Shown here: positions 46,602 to 58,470 of the stretch, piece after piece
How the letters are laid out: each line of letters starts with the position of its first letter
Numbering within the stretch: the first letter of the stretch is position 1
Assembly: GCA_964035015.1 (NCBI GenBank)
Contig: OZ036006.1
Location: 1,362,269 to 1,426,268, forward strand
Origin: Corallium rubrum
Lineage: Eukaryota > Cnidaria > Anthozoa > Scleralcyonacea > Coralliidae
DNA: 64,000 nucleotides
Reading direction: 5' to 3'
The notes under the pieces: generated by a model
The model's input: the letters and a program-made list of their open reading frames with translations, nothing else
Databases searched by the model: none
Told to the model about the DNA's origin: nothing
Made by a program: the position numbers and the translations under genes

Positions 46602-48529
46602 AAGAACAAGATTGCCCGAAGAGCACGACATGGCAAGAAATCTCGCCAACGACCCTGCACAACTCCCAGCGAAACGATCCTAACTTAAGACAAGTGATCC
46701 AGTACCTGGTAAATAACAAGGAGAAGCCATCAATGAAGGATAGAGTGGCTGAAACGAAAACAACACGACGACTAATGAATGAATGGATGGATGGATGGAA
46801 GAAGTTAGAACTCGGGGAAGATGGGATATTACGACGTCGTACAGGTGAATACCTACAGCTGGTGTTACCCAAGCAATTTCATCGTATGGTGTACCATGAG
46901 CTACATGAGGAGATGGGTCATTTAGGATGGGAGAGAACATTTCAGTTGGCTAAGCAAAGATTCTATTGGCCTTATATGCAACAGGACATACAACACCACA
47001 TCACAAAAGAATGTCCTTGTTTGAAACAGAGACGTCCAAAGATATTCCCCAGGGCACCATTACAGCACCTCACTTCGACAGCACCATTTGAATTGATATC
47101 GATCGACTTTGTCCATTTGGAGAAGAGCAAGGATAGATACGAGTATATTCTAGTCATCGTAGATCATTTCACAAGGTTTGCTCAAGCATATGCGACCCGC
47201 AATAAATCTGCTCGAACCACCGCTAACAAAATCTACAATGATTTTGTTCTCCGAATTGGATTTCCGTTACGTATTCACCATGACCAAGGCGGTGAATTTG
47301 AGAACAATCTCTTCAAGCACCTGGAGCAACTTTGTGGAGTACAGCATTCTAGAACAACGCCATATCATCCCGAGGGGAATGGACAGGTTGAGCGATTCAA
47401 TCAAACCTTGCTTGCCATGCTGAGAACATTGCCCGAAGAAAGAAAGTCAACGTGGCCAGACAGCCTCAATAAAGTCGTACATGCTTATAATTGTACTAGG
47501 AACGATGCAACAGGATTTACACCATTCTTCCTATTGTTTGGCAGGTCACCGAGACTCCCGATTGATCTCATTTTTGGATTGTGTCACCCATCGCAGAGTA
47601 CAAGTTACCCGAAGTATGTGGAGCAGTGGGCAACTACGATGAAGGAAGCGTACGAAATCGTTACAAAGAAAACGGTGCAACAACTTCGATCAAGAGGAGA
47701 GAGAGATCGAAAGAAAGTGCACAGCTCAACCCTTAACCCAGGAGATCGAGTACTTGTTCGTAATCTCAGTGAACGTGGTGGGCCAGGAAAACTGAGAGCA
47801 TACTGGGAAGATAAAATCCACGTGGTGGTCGAACGGAAAGGCGTAGATAGTCCAGTGTACAAAGTAAAACCGGAAGGAACAGAAGGAAAAGAACGCGTGC
47901 TTCATAGAAATCTCCTCCTACCGTGTCACTTCTTGCCGTACCATCCGACAAAAGTCGAAAACAAGAAGGTCAAAAAGCGAAGAAAGCGATATACTAAGAC
48001 ATCTGACTGCAACAACGCACAAGAAACTGAAACGGAAGATGATTACCCAAACGTGATTGTCGAAGAACATCCAGCAGCCCAAAGACGAGAACAGCGGCCA
48101 CCAATGGTAGAATTACCCGCAGATGAAGACATTCCTGATGAAGAAAATCCCAGTGAAGATTTCGAGGAAGAAAACATCATGCAGCCACCAGAAATAGAGG
48201 AACTGGTTGACGAAGTGGACAGCAGTGATGAAGCCGAGAACACAGATGAACCAGTGCGGAGAGAACTTCCACAGCGCATGCGACAACCTCCAGTGAGATT
48301 TGGATATAACCAACCTGGAAACCCGGCTGCATTCTGCCAAGCTGTAAACACTACCGTAGAACCCAGCCACGCCCCTGGCATGGTACCTTCCCTTCCCGTG
48401 TTTTTAGGATGTTCGCCACCAGTTTTCCTCTGTCCACTAATCCAATACCATTGGGTAATGCATCAAGCACCAATGTCGTTTCATCCCGGACACTTCGTTG
48501 AGTTTAATAACATGGAACTGTATGTTTAA
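46601..48529 (+). CDS. Pol part 2: integrase with GPY/F-like and acidic tail
   Basis: Continues pol in the -1 frame, starting [15 protein letters not shown]; no slippery heptamer precedes it, and the shift falls at an AAAA run. With residues numbered from the ATG at 46694, the zinc-binding domain has H71, H76, C107 and C109. The spacing of the two cysteines is CPC, not C-x2-C. The catalytic triad is D138 (SIDFVHLEK), D197 (HHDQGGEF) and E233 (GNGQVERFNQ), with exactly 35 residues between the last two. A GPY/F-like stretch (GPGKLRAYWEDKIHVVVE) follows at 363-380. The last ~170 residues are highly acidic and of unknown role. It inserts the cDNA into the genome. Confidence 0.9.
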   Translation, partial: KEQDCPKSTTWQEISPTTLHNSQRNDPNLRQVIQYLVNNKEKPSMKDRVAETKTTRRLMNEWMDGWKKLELGEDGILRRRTGEYLQLVLPKQFHRMVYHELHEEMGHLGWERTFQLAKQRFYWPYMQQDIQHHITKECPCLKQRRPKIFPRAPLQHLTSTAPFELISIDFVHLEKSKDRYEYILVIVDHFTRFAQAYATRNKSARTTANKIYNDFVLRIGFPLRIHHDQGGEFENNLFKHLEQLCGVQHSRTTPYHPEGNGQVERFNQTLLAMLRTLPEERKSTWPDSLNKVVHAYNCTRNDATGFTPFFLLFGRSPRLPIDLIFGLCHPSQSTSYPKYVEQWATTMKEAYEIVTKKTVQQLRSRGERDRKKVHSSTLNPGDRVLVRNLSERGGPGKLRAYWEDKIHVVVERKGVDSPVYKVKPEGTEGKERVLHRNLLLPCHFLPYHPTKVENKKVKKRRKRYTKTSDCNNAQETETEDDYPNVIVEEHPAAQRREQRPPMVELPADEDIPDEENPSEDFEEENIMQPPEIEELVDEVDSSDEAENTDEPVRRELPQRMRQPPVRFGYNQPGNPAAFCQAVNTTVEPSHAPGMVPSLPVFLGCSPPVFLCPLIQYHWVMHQAPMSFHPGHFVEFNNMELYV

Positions 48530-48644
48530 GCTAATCAGGTTTAGGTTTAGCTATGGTACTAACAAAGTACTACCTTTTTGTAATAGAGTGCATTATATCA
48601 AGGAGTGGAAACTCTGAACAGTGTTGCATGAACATTTTAAAGTC

Positions 48645-48652
48645 GGGGAGAG
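48645..48652 (+). other. Polypurine tract
   Basis: GGGGAGAG ends exactly at the 3' LTR, the expected plus-strand primer position. The tract is short; a pyrimidine-containing aaagtc precedes it. Confidence 0.7.
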
Positions 48653-48844
48653 TGTGACCCATGTAAAATAGAAAGTCAGTTAGGGTACCTGTGCCTGTGT
48701 GCCATGTGGACCCAGAAGTCCAAGCGAGAAAAGATTCCTTCGTTTTCGATCAGAGAGAAAAACAGTTAGCTTTGTTATTTTATATTGTGAATATTAAAAG
48801 CGTAAAAGCGAAGTACTTCTTAGTGATTTAACCCAAGCGTAACA
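48653..48844 (+). repeat. 3' LTR
   Basis: 192 bp with TG...CA ends. It is followed by AAAA and then by cggaacactaaccgg, the continuation of the interrupted MITE. Confidence 0.97.
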
Positions 48845-48848
48845 AAAA

Positions 48849-49298
48849 CGGAACACTAACCGGTATCGTGTAAACGCCCACAAAAACGGAACACTAACCG
48901 GTATCGTGTAATACGACCACAATATTCGGGTCAGCAGTATTCACAAACTCTTCTCAATTCTTATTGGAAGGGAATAGACACATGCTAATCCGTCAATATA
49001 TTATACCTGTACCGTGTAAACACAAGACTTTTTAGCCTGTATTTACACACCGGCATAGACCTTATTCAAAAATGGCCGCCGAATTAGAATTCTTTTATGT
49101 GCACATAAATTAGCCCTTATGACCTCGTTTTAAAGTAAAAATTCTTTTGAATTTCACACATGAAAACGAGTTCATAAGGGCTAATTTATATGTATATAAA
49201 AGAATTTTAATTCGGTGGCCATTTTTGAATAAGATTTATGATTTTGTTCCGTTTTCAAATTGTACCGGCATCGTGTAAACGGGTCTTAGAGTTAGACC
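48849..49298. repeat. Right part of MITE 'P7' in U4
   Basis: Continues the element cut at 42088. The stretch cggaacactaaccggtatcg occurs twice in a row, a small duplication next to the insertion. Another MITE sits inside it (49063-49229). Confidence 0.8.
49063..49229. repeat. Palindromic MITE nested in 'P7'
   Basis: The arms ttattcaaaaatggccgcc and ggccatttttgaataa pair, as do cataaattagcccttatga and its inverse. The other P7 copies read ccggcatgattttgt without it. Confidence 0.85.
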
Positions 49299-50309
49299 TC
49301 AGGAGTGCAGGACTCATTTGCATTAAAATATGTAAATTCGTTGTACTGAATTCCCCAGCCTGATGTTACGAATTGAAATAAGTTTTATCTCGGCGCAACG
49401 CGTCATTTTGATGGGCAGTCGAGATCAGAAACTTCCTTATAGAGTTGTTGGTTTTCTCTTGCATGTGCCTCGAGGCTTTTTCTCCGGTTTTCCTCCCTCC
49501 GTAAAATCAACACCATAGTTTACTTTCTCTTTTCTACTCTGTCTAATGCCAAACCATTTCAGTACTAGAGACGTCTAGGAAAGTCATGCAGAGTTGGACT
49601 GGCTTTGTATTAGGGGCGGTGCCATTTATAGGAAGAGGGGCGCCGTCAGGGTTTCTTGCAGAATACTTAACAAGGGGGGGAAACAGGCAATACTTACTAC
49701 GTGTGGGGCATGGAGCGCCGAAGGCGCGACCAACTTCCAGGGGGTCCGGAAGGATGATCCCCCGGAAAATTTTGAATTTTTATTAGAGTCTCTGAAATAG
49801 CATTTCCTGCATTTGAGGGGGGTTTGAAAGAGTTTTGAAGGATATAAAATACCAAACAAAATATTCAAATATACTCATTTTCTATATGAGGACATGTCGT
49901 CATACATGGACAAATCAACTCACATTGTGTGTACGATTAATTAGGTGACTATTTCATGTCAGGTTGTCAGCTGTGTGAAGCGTACTAAAATATTATTTAA
50001 TCGTAATATACTATTAGTTGTACCATACTGATTAAAACGTAAAACGACTATAAATCCAAAATCGGGTTTTTAAATAGGAATTGCACTACATATCAAATAT
50101 AATGTTATACAACGGGAAAGGGGTGCAGTAACGGCATCCTAAAAGGGGGCGCATCCGACTCTGAAGTCATGCATGAAAGTATTAAAGAGGTTTTGTTCAG
50201 AATTCCCGAAGGGTCGAATGAGGTTGAAAGAAGGGAATATTCATAATTTATTTCCATATTTGAGAAACAAATCGTGCGTGGTGAGCTTCGCTTTTTCTCG
50301 TGTTCAAAG

Positions 50310-50414
50310 ATGAATGAAGAAGAAAGTGACGAAGATATTTTGATAACAGAAGACCGTTGTTGGCAGGACGTTGCTGGTTTGGATGTAGAATTATCGAACT
50401 TGCTGGAACCTTAA
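50310..50414 (+). CDS. Conserved acidic micro-ORF, U4 copy
   Basis: 34 codons, starting MNEEESDEDILITEDRCW and ending LLEP. Changes against the other copies are mostly D/E/N exchanges. It has no hydrophobic segment and no known family. A remnant of a transposon first exon is as likely as a working peptide. Confidence 0.3.
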   Translation: MNEEESDEDILITEDRCWQDVAGLDVELSNLLEP

Positions 50415-52672
50415 CCGACAATAGATTAGGGATTGAGGTAAACGAAGTTCAAGGCTCTGTACAACGTCGACCTTCTCGTTCACTGCAAGTCAACAGATGA
50501 GGTATGACTACTCCTCATATTTCGGTGTCCAGTGTTACAAATTGCAGCTGCATTTTATGTGTTGCCATTTAAATGGAAATTTGATACAAGTAAAGACTGG
50601 CAACAGCCTGATCTTGCAGCTTCAGATTACTGGCATGAAACATTTGCCTACAAAGTCTACTCAAACGATACAAATAAACCATCTAACTGCTTGAGGTATT
50701 CACTTATGTACGTTTTTTTAACTTTCAAATAAGTCTGTTAATATATTGTATTTATCTTTTTGACTTCTTTGATCACCCGAGGACGTTTTGACTGGTATGC
50801 CACATTTCAAGGTTAGCATTTATAATGTAGCATTTATGTGATAGTGTGGTGAGTGATTTTGTTAAATCGCATTTTTTTGTCTCTAAGGATCTGTTTATAT
50901 GGAGCGGAATTACCCGGCTAGCCGAGTTAGAAATTCAATACTATCGCGGCAGAGTGTTTACCTGAGACAGGCGGGTAACTCGCCTAGCCGAGATCCCGGC
51001 AAACCAGCCGAGATCTCGGCATGCCGGGATGAATATATTCCCATGTAAACACTCTCTTGCCGGAAACAGCGCAATGTGAAACCATTATAATGCGTGGGCG
51101 CCTTTGCCGAGCAACTCGTCTCGTATAAACACTAATTTTTCAACTCGCCTAGCCAGGTAACTCGGCTCCATATAAACAGGCCCTAAAGCGTATTGAAGAG
51201 AGTTCAACAGTCTTTCAGCCCGGTTTGCCGGGATGAAAACAATTACATGGACATTTTCATCCCGGTTAACTGGGTTAGCCCACTTGCCATGTAATCGAAA
51301 TGTTAAAAAAGAACATGCGTTTTAGACCCCGTTCACAACGATGCCGGTACGAAATGAAACCGTAACGAAATCGTTACGGTTCGGCCTTGCCTTCACACAA
51401 TACCGGCATGAAATGACATGTGACCGTAACGATTTGAAACCGTAATGCTAACCATAACGATATGAAGCTGTAACGAAATTATTTCTTTATCGGCATCGTG
51501 TGAACACCTTACTGTAATGATTTCATCACGGTTTTACGAAACATTTTTCTCTGCTTAAAAAATACGGGGTAAAAGAAGCGTGATGGCGGGAATTTAACAA
51601 AAATGGAGTTAGCTAAACTGTAAAAATAGTAATGGAATGAAATGACACCGGGACCGTGTAAACAGTTTCCTACCGTGATGATTTGATACCGCCGGCATAT
51701 ATATAAAGCGGTCCACTGATGTAATCGCCCCCTAATTAACACTGCTAGTCACAGTGCAACTAAATGGACCCATTTTTGTCCATATTTTACAAAATATTTT
51801 CTAGACCCTAAATCGATCGCAAAATAGAAGTTTAGATCTATCTAATATGGCGTCATAAGGCAAAATAATGTGACTTTTCTGAAAATTGATAGAATTGAAC
51901 ATGACACTGTCACTTTGACGAATGCTATATCACACACATTCGTTTACTACACATATAGACCTTTTCAAAAATGTATCTCACCTGGCTTTTGTCCCCTAGA
52001 GGGGTACCAACAAAGCCAGTGGACTTGATATCGGTCGTGGAAGAATCTGCGCATGCGTAGTTGTGTTCCTTAGTTGACTTTTGTTAACATGGAAGAAGTG
52101 TTAATACTGTAAAATGACAAAATTAGTTGCCTAAAGTTTTGTTCAGTCTTTTACTTATAATGTTTAGCCACAAATTCTAGTAGAAAATACTAATCCTAAC
52201 GAACAAGTGTTTGACCGCATCCCACAATATTTCGCTTTGCCGTACGGTTATAATTAACTGGTGCAGAATGTTTCCTTGGTAATTTAGGAACTGATAATGG
52301 GTAAAGTTTGGTGAACCGTGTTAGTATCGGTGCTTGGGCAACACCTACGTACTGTGGGTTTGTCCCGCCGAAGACACAATCCACCGGCAAATCAGTTATA
52401 CCCAATTTTTGAGAAGGAGTCACGATCTTTGATCGAAGACTCCGTTAACTTCTTGGCAGCATAAAATGAGTAAAACTAGAGGAGTTAAGTTTGGTTTAAT
52501 TGCAAGAACATTTAACATGACAGACTGTTCTCCTGTTAATACCAGCATTTATTATATAGATGCGAGTGTTTTATTAGAAAATATGCAGTGTCGTATTTTC
52601 CATATCCTCACTAGTTGAAGATATCGATGACGTCATTAAGAATTTTACCTCTTTGCGCATTGAACCTATATA

Positions 52673-54115
52673 ATACAAGACGCCTGGTCAGGCGTTCACT
52701 CGGGCTACTGCAAAATCACAGTGCTATGCGATGCTAACAGACATTGGTCACAGACAAAAGTCAAAACGCAATCCAATTCTCCGATAGAAAACACAATTTG
52801 CAATAACAAAACACGATTGCCTGTATTTATTAACATATTTCCACACATGTCAGCGTTCATATGTCGAGTCTCTTCAGGTATTAAATATCAACACACAACT
52901 ATCAACGGCGTGTGCGATTGTAAGTGTATATAATATCAAGATACTTGCCACCGACATTACTGACCAATAACTATGTCTGTGAACACACAAAACACATCCA
53001 AGACGAGTGATCAGACATCAGGAAAGCAAAGAAAGAAAGTATTATTTCTCTTCTCCTCATTACACAGCTTCACGTTTACCTACAAAGTGGCACTTGCAAG
53101 TTCACTTAATGAACGGCGTGTGCGATTGGAAGTGTATATAATAATATTAAGATACTTGCCAGCGACATTACTGCCCAATAACTATGTCTGTGAACAAACA
53201 AAACACATCCGAGACGAGAAAGCTCACTCACTTACTCAGTCGAAAAGAAAGAAGGCACTGGTCACATCAGTTAGTCACATGCCTCAGTTTCGCAAAGTTT
53301 ATTGGTCAATATCGCCAGCGGCCGCGCGGAGGACTAATAACGCGTCGCAAAAAAATAAAAATAACAAGACGCCTGGTCAGGCGTTCACTCGGGCTACTGC
53401 AAAATCACAGTGCTATGCAGTGCTAAGGTCTAAAGTCTATTAAACACATTGGTCACAGGCAAAAGTCAAAACGCAATCCAATTCTCCGATAGAAAACACA
53501 ATTTGCAATAACAAAACACGATTGCCTGTATTTATTAACGTATTTGCACACATGTACACAGCGTTCATATGTCGAGTCTCTTCAGGTATTAAATATCAAC
53601 ACAACTATCAACGGCGTGTGCGATTGTAAGTGTATATAATATCAAGATGCTTGCCAGCGACATTACTGACCAATAACTATATGTCTGTGAACACACAGAA
53701 CACATCCGAGACGAGTGATCAGACATCAGGAAAGCAAAGAAAGAAACAGCGGTCAATATGTCAAGTCTCTTCGCCTTTAATTACACAGCTTCATGTTTAC
53801 CTAGAAAGTGTCACCTGCAAGTTCACTTAATGAACGGCGTGTGCGATTGTAAGTGTATATAATAATATCAAGATACTTGCCAGCGACATTACTGCCTAAT
53901 AACTATGTCTGTGAACAAACAAAACACATCCGAGACCAGAAAGCTCACTCACTCAGTCGAAAAGAAAGAAGGCACTGGACACATGCATATGGTCAGTTGG
54001 TCACATGGCTCAGTTTCGCAAAGCTTATTGGTCAATGTCGCCAGCGGCCGCGCGGAGGACTAATAACGCGTCGCAAAAAAATAGTAAAAATAAAAATCGC
54101 GAAACCTAGACTCGG
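52673..54115. repeat. Tandem duplication of the 'actcgggctac' element region
   Basis: The block starting caagacgcctggtcaggcg at about 52676 starts again at about 53365. Words such as gaacggcgtgtgcgattg recur at 52904, 53111, 53610 and 53833. U2 and U3 have the block once. Confidence 0.85.
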
Positions 54116-54194
54116 CTACCACAGGTAGCCCGAGTAATAATAAAAATAAGAATCGCGAAACCTAGACTCGGCTACCACAGTAGCCCGAGTATAA

Positions 54195-54342
54195 AAGAAA
54201 ATTACAAGCTGGCTTGAAGATATAAATTTTATCTTCTCGTGGTAAAAACGATATTTTACTCATTCGCTACGCTCATTTGCAAAATATTGTTTTCATCACT
54301 CGAAGATAAAATCCATATCTTCGCACCACCGTGTAATATCCT
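54195..54342. repeat. Palindromic element 'P10', U4 copy
   Basis: Same arms and loop as in U2 and U3. It is followed by tttaaataaagatttt and an uninterrupted (ATT)n tract at 54385-54456. Confidence 0.85.
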
Positions 54343-54381
54343 ATATTTATACTGATGGCATTTCAACAGTTTAAATAAAGA

Positions 54382-54457
<76 letters not shown>

Positions 54458-54458
54458 A

Positions 54459-55150
54459 TATTTTGGAGCTTTTTGTTTTCTTTTTCTTTTTTTTATTTAA
54501 TAACTTTCCAGGGCAAAGAAAGGGCTCGAAGTCCAGTCAAGCTAAGCCCCGCACATATTACAAGACAAAATACACTTACATAAACTTGATAATTATTACA
54601 GGATTAGATAAAATAAATAATCATATATACCAGAAAGTGAAATTCAACGACAACAAACTGCCCTGATATTTGTCGAACGACATTTCGAACAAATAATCTT
54701 AATTGTTCTTATCCGATAACTATCAAATGTAGATTGTAAAAGTTCCACGTAATAAGATAAAAATGCCTTTTTTAAGGATGCAACAGAAGTACATCGTTTT
54801 ATGTTACAGGGTAGCAAATTCCACAAAGGAACAATATGATTAAAATACGAGTCTCTGAAGGTTGACGTTTTACATAAATTTGCTTTATAATCTATATTTG
54901 CATTGCTATTTCTAGTTCTTCCTAACGCTTAAGCCAGCATTTAAACAAAAACACTAGATCTAAATACTTCATCCAATAGGATAATGGAAGCACATTTAGC
55001 TTAATTAGTCTATACCTATAGGAAAGATCTTTACAGGGGAAAAGAATGAACTTTGTAGCACGGCGCTGCACTGTTTCAATAACTTTCAGATCGTGTGAAT
55101 TCAGATTGGGGAGCCCACACTTGACTTCCATAAGACATGATAGAACGTAT
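54459..55150 (-). pseudogene. CR1/L2-like LINE 3' fragment, U4 copy
   Basis: The two minus-strand frames 54922-55131 and 54644-54826 carry the same peptide words as the U2 and U3 copies. About 110 bp between them are deleted, including the LDLSKY region. This is the most decayed of the four. Confidence 0.7.
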
Positions 55151-55218
55151 CATTCAATGTTTCGTTGTTGAGATAATTCAGGTTATTAATTAAATTGCCC
55201 ATGATCATGACACGAAAA

Positions 55219-56733
55219 TTAAGTTTGTTCTATTTGAAAGAACACTAATTAAAATGACAAAGTAACCTCTTAAGCAGTTTTTGGTTTCCTCGCTTAGTTT
55301 TTGAAATATTTCAGTTCGTTTGATATATATCAATGTAACATTGTGTGACGTACATGTGCATAATGAGTTATCGGGAAAGCATATATATATTACCAGCAAC
55401 ACCAAGCAAACATGTAGAATTTCAAGTAGTTTCGTTTGATAATAACAAAGATTTATTATATGGCTGGGTTTGATTTCCGGTCCGTACGCAAAACGACGCA
55501 CGCTGATTGGTTCCTGAGAGGTCGGGATTTTACGATATTGACCGACCGGTCAATACGCTTTTTTCTCGGCCCTGTAAGTTTTGGCGGGAAAATTTTGGAG
55601 TTGATTTGAATACAAATAAAAGAGAACTGGGTATCTTTATTCAAATATTCTGAACAATAAAATGTGTTGGAACATTACTGCAGGTTTTCTTTAAAGTTGT
55701 TTATCTAGAAACACGACAAATAAAAGCCGAACTGGTGTAAACAAGAAGGCCAAGAAAAAGTTAACAGCATACTCCGAAGACGAAAACAACGCTCGAAACT
55801 TAAAAATGAAATGAACCAATAGCCATATAATAAATTCCTTATTAACCTCGTTTGCTCGGTCTGCACTGGAAAGTATTTGTCTTCGGTTTTATTGCACAAA
55901 CCTCGCTCCTTCGTCGCTCGGTCTGTACGAAAACCTCAGGCAAATACTTTCCCGTACAGACCTCACACTCGGTTAATAAGTCCTTATTGTTATATAGCTA
56001 GAGTTTCGCTGGATGCAACAATGACTGTCATTGGTTGGTTAGTGGTCACATGACCTTAGCTAAATTTCAATGTCTACCGAGTGGGCAATAATTGAGAACT
56101 TATTGCCTGCTCGGTCAATAAGTTTTCAATTGTTGCCCGCTAGAACTTTGAACTCTTCACGGCATCCTATAAACAAAAGCTTGTTTGGTACGAAAAAAAC
56201 AATATTTATAGGTCTTCAAAGCGTGAAGATTAACTGGAGAAATGTATTGCTGTTCTTTTGTTCTGAGACTCATATTTGTTTGGTCGTAGTGGAATTACGG
56301 AGCCAGGCGAAATGTTCTGGTAAGTCTTTGTGGCGTTTGTCTTTTGTGTACGTTCCCTTGATAAACATGGAAATTATTCAGCGAAACTCAAGCTATATAA
56401 CAAAACACTTAATGTCTGCTCCCTCGGGAAACAGTAAGTTTTTGTTTTCCCTCGAGTCTCGATGTTTCCCTCGACTTCGTCTCGGGAAATATCAAGACTC
56501 TCGGGAAAACAAAACTAACTGTTTCCCTCGGGATCAGACATTTATATAAGTGTATCAAATATAACCTTCTCCGATAACTCATATATAATTATGCACGTGT
56601 ACGTCACATCATGGTACATTTGCATATCAAACAAACTGAAATCGTCTCAGAAAGAAGCAAAGAAACGAAAAACATGCAGCAAAAGATGTTAGTCTGTCAT
56701 TTTAAGTGTTCTTTCAAATAAGACAAATTAATT
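55219..56733. repeat. Element 'M' with 1.1-kb insert, U4 copy
   Basis: M arms at 55219-55452 and 56559-56733 surround the insert 55453-56558. It matches the U3 arrangement closely, so the insertion predates the U3/U4 split of this region. Confidence 0.75.
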
Positions 56734-58009
56734 CGTATATGGTAATCGCATGGGTTCGAGGAAAATTAAGGTTTAATTTCACGAGTGTTTTGAAAATTTT
56801 ACGAGTGAAATTAAACCTTAATTTTACAAGAACTCATGCGATTAGGTGTTAATAATATAGCGGGCAAAATTATTCAATAGCTATGTTATGGCCAAAAAAT
56901 GTCGAAGTACATGTACCTTATCACAATCGGTGCTCGACAACATTCCAATTTTCCTCGCTCTATCGCTGTGCCTGTTGCTTTCTTTTTGTAAACACAGGCA
57001 AAATTAAACCTTAGTTTTACGAGAACTCATGCAATTAGGTGTTAAAAATATAGCGGGAAAAATTATTCAAGAGCTATGTTATGTCCAGGAAATGTCGAAG
57101 TACATGTACACACGTAAAAACGCACGCTCTGTTACAGCATCCAACAGCACTGATATCAGGTCTGTTACATTATGATTCCATCAGGTCTGAACAGGATAAT
57201 GTAGCGACCCCTGTTACAGCTATGATGACCACAGTCTGTATCAGCACTGATGTCAGGCATGATACAGCGCTGATGCCATCAGACTGTAACAGCCATGATA
57301 GATCGCGTGGAAACGCGACGTGAACCGCGCGTGATCCATGACCCGTTCTCGAAACTCGCGTGGATAATTATTCCACGCGTGGATGAACAAAATGCCGGTA
57401 CAAAAAATCCCCGGGTATACTCCGAAACTGGTTTGCTGCCGAAAAAACTAGGAAAAAAGGTGCACAGAAGTAACTACGACAAAAAAACTACGCGACAGAA
57501 ACATCAGGTAACTACTTTTATTATTTTTTATACTTATCAACTAAGATTTACAAAAATAAAGAGCATTTCACCACTATAAATCTTCATTTCGACGAATGCT
57601 TAATCCAACAATTTTTGTACACTTCGTTTTTCTAATTTAGTCACATATATACTGCAAAAAGAAAAGAGAAATGATCAGGCATATAATCTTTACTTACAAA
57701 TCCAGGCTTGAGAAGATGCACAGTATACGTTATGCAGCCAAAACTAGGAAAGAAGAAAAACATTACAGTTCTTTTTGTCAATATTAACCAAACTATAAAG
57801 GTAATACCTCAAGAGATAATCTTGCAATTTACATTCTGCAGCCCATATTTCTTAAATTCCTTCTTGTCACACTATACAAATTAGAGAAGACAAATATATT
57901 TTTTTGAGAAACTAGATACAATGTAACCAGTATCAATACAGTATATAAAGTACCTTACAACCTATTAATGTATAATTTTTTTGTCCTGCTGTATACACTA
58001 TAAAATAAT

Positions 58010-58470
58010 GGGGGAAAAAAAGAAAGGCATGTTACTTAGTTTCTAAATCTCAAAAATGCTAAGCAAATGTACATCTGTTAGATCTCATAATATATATTTC
58101 TCCTTGCCTGGTCATACTATATATAGAGAAGAAAAAAAAAAGATGTGAATTTCTAAGTCTTAAAATGCAAACCTAATACACACCTGTAGGTTTTATTGTG
58201 GTTGTATTCTCTCTTTGACAGACCAAGCTATACAAAGAGAGGGAAAGAAAGACATATTACTTTCTAAACCTTAAAAATGCTGTGCTAATACATACCTGTT
58301 CAGATTTATTGTGGTTATTATATTCTCTCTTTGCCAGGCCAAGCTATACAAAGAGAAGAAAAGAAATACATATTACTTTTTAAACCTTAAGAATGCTGAA
58401 ATAATACATACCTGTTAGGTTTTATTGTGGTTATATTCTCTCCTTGCCCTAGCTACACATAGAGAAGAAA
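58010..58470. repeat. ~115-bp imperfect tandem repeat, about 4 units
   Basis: Units share ctatacaaagagaagaaaag, ttctaaaccttaaaaatgc, aatacatacctgt and ttttattgtggttatattc, with spacing of roughly 110-118 bp. It lies within the 5.2-kb element. Flanking stretches 57320-58010 and 58480-60900 hold no gene I recognise; G-runs lie at about 59116 and 60902. Confidence 0.75.

Larger units (their letters stand above)
42089..48844 (+). mobile_element. Ty3/gypsy LTR retrotransposon
   Basis: 6756 bp bounded by two 192-bp LTRs with TG...CA ends and flanked by AAAA on both sides (42085-42088 and 48845-48848). Removing the element and one AAAA gives catgaaatgaaaacggaac, present uninterrupted in U1, U2 and U3. 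The order is gag, then pol with MYND finger, protease, reverse transcriptase, RNase H, then integrase; integrase after RNase H defines the Ty3/gypsy (metavirid) order. No envelope-like gene is seen. The LTRs differ at two sites (c/t in ttatttcat, g/c in acttgttag), so insertion is recent. Two frame breaks and an RNase H change suggest a defective copy. Confidence 0.97.

Noticed and set aside
46694-48529. Envelope gene in the gypsy element
   Set aside because: The only frame after RNase H is integrase with an acidic tail; there is no signal peptide, furin-like site or separate third gene.
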